NCBI GenBank assembly: GCA_036435485.1
Contig: CM071597.1
Coordinates: 148,487,647 to 148,551,646 of the forward strand
Source of the DNA: Saposhnikovia divaricata
Lineage: Eukaryota; Streptophyta; Magnoliopsida; Apiales; Apiaceae
Direction: 5' to 3'
DNA: 64,000 bases
In this document: positions 58,641 through 64,000 of the stretch, piece by piece
How positions within the stretch are numbered: the stretch's first letter is position 1
Layout of the letters: every line of letters begins with the position of its first letter
Notes under the pieces: model-generated
What the model was told of the DNA's origin: nothing
Databases searched by the model: none
What the model saw: the letters and a program-made list of their open reading frames with translations, nothing else
Translations under genes and position numbers: made by a program

Positions 58641-58671
58641 TACTTTTGCTCTTACTAAAAAAGAAATTGGT

Positions 58672-58735
58672 GTTGGAGGGATTCGAACCCGTGACCTCCA
58701 GGTCACATGACTCCTATTTCACCACAACAACCCTC
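58672..58735 (-). other. tRNA-like fragment (pseudo-tRNA or SINE head)
   Basis: On the minus strand, a B box ggttcgaatcc with flanking gacctggaggtcac and an A-box-like ttgttgtggtgaaatagg. The ends tggaggg and ccctcca can pair, but a full cloverleaf with a normal acceptor and anticodon arm could not be drawn. It is probably a decayed tRNA-derived sequence, not a working tRNA gene. Confidence 0.45.
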
Positions 58736-58975
58736 CATCTACACTTACATTTGGTTAATTTCCTCCATCACTAATATATAACCCTCACACCTTAGGTTTT
58801 ATTCATTATTACTATTATTACTAAATTATTAGAATAATTTTAATTCTTTACATATGTTAATTATATTATATTATTCACTGAAAAAAAAATTATGTATTAG
58901 GTTGAAATAAATTTTAAATTATTCATTGAAATAAATTTTATATATTATATGTTGATTCTTTAATTATTTATATAT

Positions 58976-60150
58976 TAGGTTCCTGTCAAAGTACTAGTTG
59001 ACCGTTGAATTACCCGATCAAATAAATTTTTTTTTCTAAAATTTTGGGAATAACATTGAATATGATGGATCTTGATTCCCGTATGGTTGGGTGGTCGAGA
59101 AATATTTTTTAAAAAATCGAATCCTTAAACCCTGACGAAACCCTGTTTAGGGGTTCCGGTCAAAGTACTAGTTGACCGTTGAATTACCCGATCAAATAAA
59201 TTTTTTTTTTCTAAAATTTTGGGAATAACATTAAATATGATGGATCTTGATTCCCGTATGGTTGGGTGGTCGAGAAATATTTTTTTAAAAATCGAATCCT
59301 TAAACCCTGACGAAATCCTGTTTAGGGGTTCCGGTCAAAGTACTAGTTGACCGTTGAATTACCCGATCAAATAAATTTTTTTTTTCGAAAATTTTGGGAA
59401 TAACATTAAATATGATTGATCTTGATTCCCGTATGGTTGGGTGGTCGAGAAATATTTTTTAAAAAATTGAATCCTTAAACCCTAACGAAACCCTGTTTAG
59501 GGGTTCCGATCAAAGTACTAGTTGGCTGTTGAATTACCCGATCAAATAAATTTTTTTTCTAAAATTTTGGGAATAACATTAAATATGATGGATCTTGATT
59601 TCCATATGGTTGGGTGGTCGAGAAATATTTTTTTAAAAATCGAATCCTTAAACCCTGACGAAACCCTATTTAGGGGTTCCGGTCAAAGTACTAGTTGACC
59701 GTTGAATTACCCGATCAAATAAATTTTTTTTTCTAAAATTTTGGGAATAATATTAAATATGATGGATCTTGATTCCCGTATGGTTGGGTGGTCGAGAAAT
59801 AGTTTTTAAAAAATCGAATCCTTAAACCCTGACGAAACCCTGCTTAGGGGTTCCGGTCAAAGTACTAGTTGACTGTTAAATTACCCGATCAAATAAATTT
59901 TATTTTTTTCTAAAATTTTGGGAATAACATTAAATATGATGGATCTTGATTCCCGTATGGTTGGGTGATCGAGAAATATTTTTTAAAAAATCGAATCCTT
60001 AAACCCTTACGAAACCCTGTTTAGAGGTTCCGGCCAAAGTACTAGTTGACCGTTGAATTACCCGATTAAATAATTTTTTTTTCTAAAATTTTGGGAATAT
60101 CACTAAATTAGATATATCTTGACATCTGTACGGTTGGATCGTCGAGAAAT
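58976..60150 (+). repeat. Satellite-like tandem array in element E, ~175-bp unit, seven copies
   Basis: ggggttccggtcaaagtac recurs at 59150, 59325, 59500, 59673, 59847 and 60024 (173-177 bases apart), with a first, diverged unit from about 58976. Each unit holds tagttgaccgttgaattacc, aaattttgggaataac, gatcttgattcccgtatgg and ttgggtggtcgagaaat. The last unit instead has ctgtacggttggatcgtcga, which is close to the arrays of elements C and A. Confidence 0.9.
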
Positions 60151-60480
60151 ATTTTTTTGAAAATATTTTGTTAATCGGGCTAAGTCATTTCGAAAGGAAT
60201 TGTATTTTTACTAGATTTCAAACACAAAATCATAAAAGATAAATTTGATTTTGGACACAAAGGATAAATTTTTTATTACAGTATATATATTCTATTTTAT
60301 AGTACAATTTTTTATTTTTATTATTTATAAATATTAATTTGCACTTTAAACACCTTTAATAAATAAAATAAAAAGAAAAATACACAACTTACGAAGTCGA
60401 AATATGTGGCGTCATTCTTCCCCTAAAATGAAATTTTTCACTCTACTTTTCCCCCCTCAAACAACTACATACAATTAAAT
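60151..60480. other. AT-rich spacer in element E
   Basis: Nothing recognised between the satellite array and the leader. Confidence 0.4.
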
Positions 60481-60780
60481 TAAAGTAAACCAGATCTATT
60501 TCTCTACTTTACTCTCTCTCGACCAATTGAAGACCAAAACAATCCGCCGCTCTCTCTCGACTCTTGACTTCCTCTGCCCCTCAACGAAATTTTTTACTCT
60601 CGCTCTCTCTTATCTACTCTCTTCTTACAGGTGGTTAATTGGTGTTCCGATTAATTGGGGTTTTTCGTTCGGATTTTATTTAGGGCTTGGATTGGGGCTT
60701 TCAAATTAAATGTAAAATTGGGATTTTACATCTACTTCTCCTTCGTGCTCTTCATCTCCTTTTAGATTTGATTTTGAATC
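60481..60780 (+). promoter_or_regulatory. CT-rich leader-like region of element E
   Basis: ctctactttactctctctcg and ctctcgctctctcttatctact stretches, then gttaattggggtttttcg. Same place relative to the satellite array and captured exons as in element A. Promoter role is inference. Confidence 0.35.
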
Positions 60781-61099
60781 ATGTGCTATAGTTTTAGTTA
60801 CTATACTTCTATTATAGACCTGCCTGGTCTTGAATTATTATAGTATGAAACTAGTAATACATGACTGCCAAGATGATTCAAAGGGTTGAAGGTATGCACA
60901 TTCATCGCTATTTTTTCAATTACAAATCTTCCTTGTCTGTAATCTGTATTATTATTTATCATCTCTGTGAAACTGTTTAACACATTAAGTCGGATCTTGT
61001 ATGTTTCCTCCAACATTTTGATACAGGCCTTTTTAACATTTTTTTTTTTGAAGTGCAACCACGTTTTAGTTATGTTTATATTGGCCTTCTTTGTTGTAG

Positions 61100-62968
61100 G
61101 GAAAACAGAGTATGTCTATGTCCGTGTTACCGAGCCTGCAAAATATGCCGTGGAGGTATATCTCTGAAGTTTTTTCTTTTGTTCGTGTTGATTACTATCT
61201 GTTTCCTACTTACCTTTGAAGAGTTATTAGTTCAAATCAAGTCGGTGTCTAATTCCTATAATATTTCAATGGTTATACCTATCTTCTTTAAGAACCGTAT
61301 AGAGAGATGTATTATAAATTTCTAATACTTCAGGGATTAGTCCTATTGATAAATGAATGAGTTGACAAAATCATTTGAATTCCCCCATTACATAGTCATT
61401 TTCAATTCCAATTCATAAGTTATAAGAGTATGCGTAAATTAAGTTATAATATTTTTTCAAAATTAATTAAATTAAGACATGAATGGAAGAGTTTGCTGAG
61501 CCTATTCAAGTTTCTATATATCAACTTTTTTAATTTGATATAAACTTAACATACTTCTGGTTAGTTTTTTATTTTATTTTTTGTTAAGTAGTTTAGTCTA
61601 GCTTTGTATGTTAAGAGTATTAGATATTAGCTATTTAGACGTTTTATACTGAACACTTATTCAGCAACATGCAATGTTATTATTCAGAGCTACTAGACTA
61701 TTTAGAAAACTGTTCACTTCTGTAAAGCACCCTCCAAGTGCATGCTAACTTATCCCTGTCATGTCTTTTTACAATTACGTGATAGAGACATGGAAATTTT
61801 TCTGTTATTCTCATATCTGCGGTTGTGGTTTAATAAATAATACTTGTCCCCCAGTTGAGTCTTTGCAGTTTCTTGGTGTATGCTGTCTGTTAGTATTCCT
61901 GATTTTTAATATATTCTCTATCTGGTCTTTGGTAATATTTGCTAGGTTTTATCAGAAAACTTGCCTGGTGCAATAGGGAAAGTGTCATTCCCAAAATCAA
62001 TGCACTGGAACTCTGAGGTTCGTGCCTTGTAATTAGTTACTGTATTTGCCTTTATTTAGCCATGTTGGTGTTGGAACTTGCAAACCACCATCTGTAAGTT
62101 TTTTGAGTAATTACATCTTTGATTCATTAATATATTAAGCATCGGTAACTCGTCTGAATTATGGTAGATGATGGGCTTCTGCTTAAGCCACTAAGGCTTC
62201 TGTGGAGAGTGTATAGAACTTTGTGTAAGCATTGGATGTTACAACACTTTATACTGTCACATGTCTAATTACTGTGATACATTTTTGAAATTTCTAGGAT
62301 AAAATGTGTATTTCAATTCATCCTAGACTATGTTAGTGTACGGTCATAACTGTTAAGTTATGAGTCCTGAAACCTTAAAGGTGTTAGGAGGACTTAATAG
62401 GACCTTATATAAAATCTTAACACTTCCCCTCATTTAATTTAGCCATGTTGGTTTTGAAACTTGCAAACAATCATCTGTACATACAGGTCAAAGGTAAATT
62501 ATGAGTAATTACATCTTTAATTCATTAAGATATTAAACATCTGTAACTCATCTGAATTATGGTAGATGATGGGCTTCTGCTTGAGGATAGGATTATAATC
62601 CTTTAAATTTTCCGTTCCCATGTTTGTTGTGTAAAAACTTATTAAAGGGGGTACATGATTAACTTCACTAAATATCTAATGTTTTTCTTTTCACCAGTTA
62701 CCTTGTGATGTTGCTCCCTTGCACTATGTAAAATTTTTATTGTGTACATTCACATAGATTAGGAGTCGGAGTTCTATTTATAAAGGACATGAAGAAGTTA
62801 GTACCAAGTATCAATTAAAAGCTTCTGCCAGTGATTTATGTATACTTAAATACTCTAATATGGTAAAAGTACAGGCCGGTTCATATAGTTCACAAGGCTG
62901 AAGATGGCAGCATCGCTGTTGTTGCAGTTCTTTACAAGGAGGGTGATACCGATCCTCTACTTGCTAAG
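61100..62968 (+). pseudogene. Captured exons in element E, last one alpha-carbonic-anhydrase-like
   Basis: Three segments with usable splice borders and compatible phase: 61100-61155 (KTEYVYVRVTEPAKYAVE), 61946-62017 (LPGAIGKVSFPKSMHWNSE) and 62870-62968 (VHIVHKAEDGSIAVVAVLYK, then EGDTDPLLAK). The third resembles the VHxxxDGxxAVxGxLY strand pair of plant alpha carbonic anhydrases, zinc enzymes that hydrate CO2. The first two are not recognised, and the zinc-binding HxH motif is not visible. The pieces may come from one diverged gene or from two. No frame disruption is seen within the exons, but start and end are missing. Confidence 0.45.
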
Positions 62969-63750
62969 GTACACATATGATCTTTTCAATCACAGCACAT
63001 GGACGGATTACTGCAATCAGCTTTTAATGAATTAAGAATTCTTGGCAACGTAATCTATCAATTTGTAACTATTTATGCACACATCTATCAGGCTAGAATC
63101 AGTGTACCTTCTTCATTAATTTTATAATCAGTTTGGTGTAAACAGTGTTACAAGTTTTGATGTAATATTAATGACATGCTTCTTAAGTCAACAGTTGTGA
63201 AAATATCCATAGCATTCTGGCATAGTATTTACGTTTTGTATCTATACATGTGGTCCTAATCAACTATGTTATGTTTGTTTGATTAAATTCAGAAACATAT
63301 TTTATAATGTTTTGTACCTTATATCTTATTGTCGCTGGTCTATTGAGACTTGTTTTACTTACAGCTGCTTTTTTTAATGTTTATAGAAACCCCAATTGAT
63401 CAAGGGAAACATGCAACTCTTTTTTGTTGATCAGCAGCGTATTCAAGCTCTTGAATCATCCATGGTTCCAGAAGAATTATGTGTATGTAAAGCTTGCAGA
63501 AAATGAAAAAGTCAGTTTAGATGATGTTTGTGCAGTTTTTAATGACACCGAGTTTGGCCTAGTTTTCTATTTTATTTTCAATGTTGGTGATTTAAGTAGT
63601 TTGGAGTGGTTGTGGTTGAAGGAGATATTGTAATGGTTAAATTTGGTTTGAATGTTGGTTTGAACATGTAATGGTTAAATTTGGTTTGGATATGTAATGG
63701 TTATTAATGGGAATGTTGCATATATAAAGTAGCTATTTCAATTTTTTTGT
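62969..63750 (+). other. 3' part of the captured region in element E
   Basis: Intron-like sequence, then an exon-like stretch from about 63389 (after tttatag) to 63630 that ends in a stop. The translation is not recognised. The tail (63630-63720) repeats aatggttaaatttggttt twice. Confidence 0.3.
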
Positions 63751-64000
63751 ATTCTAGTGTTACATTTGCCTATTGTAGTGTTGCATATGCATTTCCATTT
63801 GCTGTTACACTTGCCTATTGTAGTGTTACATTATAATCTTATTTAGTGTTACATTAGAAATGTTACACTGTTACCATAGAGAGTAGGGCCCACACATGCC
63901 ACGTGGCAGTGGGCCCACACATGCCACGTGGCAGGTGGGTCCCACATGCCACGTGCCAGGCGGTTTCCACATGCCACGTGTCAGGCGGGTCCCACATGCC
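63751..64000. repeat. Right-side subterminal repeats of element E (continues beyond window)
   Basis: gtgttaca/gttacatt repeats, then gccacgtggcagtgggccc and gtcaggcgggtcccacatgc units running off the window edge. They mirror the cluster at 58350-58640. Confidence 0.75.

Larger units (their letters stand above)
58042..64000 (+). mobile_element. Element E: Pack-CACTA transposon, right end outside the window
   Basis: The left terminus CACTACGCCATAAGTGGGC shares its first 14 bases with element A but has different subterminal repeats (gtgttaca). It follows ctcaaa, and the uninterrupted target at 1794-1806 reads ctcaaatgattaac, so the target duplication should be AAA. Interior: subterminal repeats, a tRNA-like fragment, ~175-bp satellite array, CT-rich leader, captured exons. 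A second subterminal cluster begins at about 63750, so the terminus should lie within a few hundred bases of the window edge. Confidence 0.8.

Noticed and set aside
58672..58735. Functional tRNA gene
   Set aside because: The B box is good, but the acceptor, D and anticodon arms do not form a normal cloverleaf.

Overview
The window reads as nuclear DNA of a flowering plant, most likely a eudicot with a large, repeat-rich genome. Composition is AT-rich, genes are broken by spliceosomal introns, and the recognisable proteins are plant ones: CIPK kinase, HD-Zip, AMT2-type ammonium transporter, endo-beta-mannanase, UPL5-like HECT and CYP37-like lumen cyclophilin. I see no complete ordinary host gene. 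Almost the whole 64 kb is nested mobile DNA, and the species cannot be named from the sequence.

The main content is a set of non-autonomous CACTA (En/Spm-type) transposons carrying pieces of host genes (Pack-CACTA). Four have both ends in the window. Element A (4870-13084, target duplication ATA) carries a mannanase pseudogene. Element B (15860-20910, GAT) carries an HD-Zip fragment upstream of a nearly continuous CIPK open frame. Element D (40975-43952, CCT/CAT) carries a CYP37-like exon. Element C (46201-53803, TGG) carries ammonium-transporter and KH-domain exons. Element E starts at 58042 and runs off the right edge with an alpha-carbonic-anhydrase-like exon. A sixth end (E0, right end 4230) belongs to the family of A. 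No transposase was recognised. A, C and E each hold a tandem array with about 175-bp monomers, and all three arrays share a core close to CCGTACGGTTGGATCGTCGA. Each array lies just upstream, in the sense of transcription, of a leader-like stretch and the captured exons.

Layout: 1-543 is the right end of a D-family element with an embedded SINE. 544-1800 is a minus-strand LTR retroelement piece. 1801-4230 is unassigned sequence plus E0. 4231-13715 is a minus-strand RPA1-like gene broken by E0 and A. 13716-15460 is AT-rich spacer. 15461-31658 is a deleted Ty3/gypsy element in an internal-LTR-internal-LTR arrangement, with B inserted in the left internal part. 31659-36360 is mostly unassigned, with a UPL5-like HECT fragment. 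36360-39344 is a patchwork of Ty1/copia pieces. 39345-40974 is unassigned and retroelement-like. 40975-56970 is element D followed by a tandem amplification of its right half plus flanking LTR (five units of about 1.3 kb), with C inserted in unit 3. 56971-58041 repeats the retroelement piece seen at 544-1800. 58042-64000 is element E.

Nothing forms a working operon or pathway. The links between parts are structural: gene capture, nesting and tandem amplification. Insertion order can be read from the nesting: SINE into D, D into an LTR, D/LTR amplified, C into the amplified array; gypsy, then B; RPA-like gene, then E0 and A.
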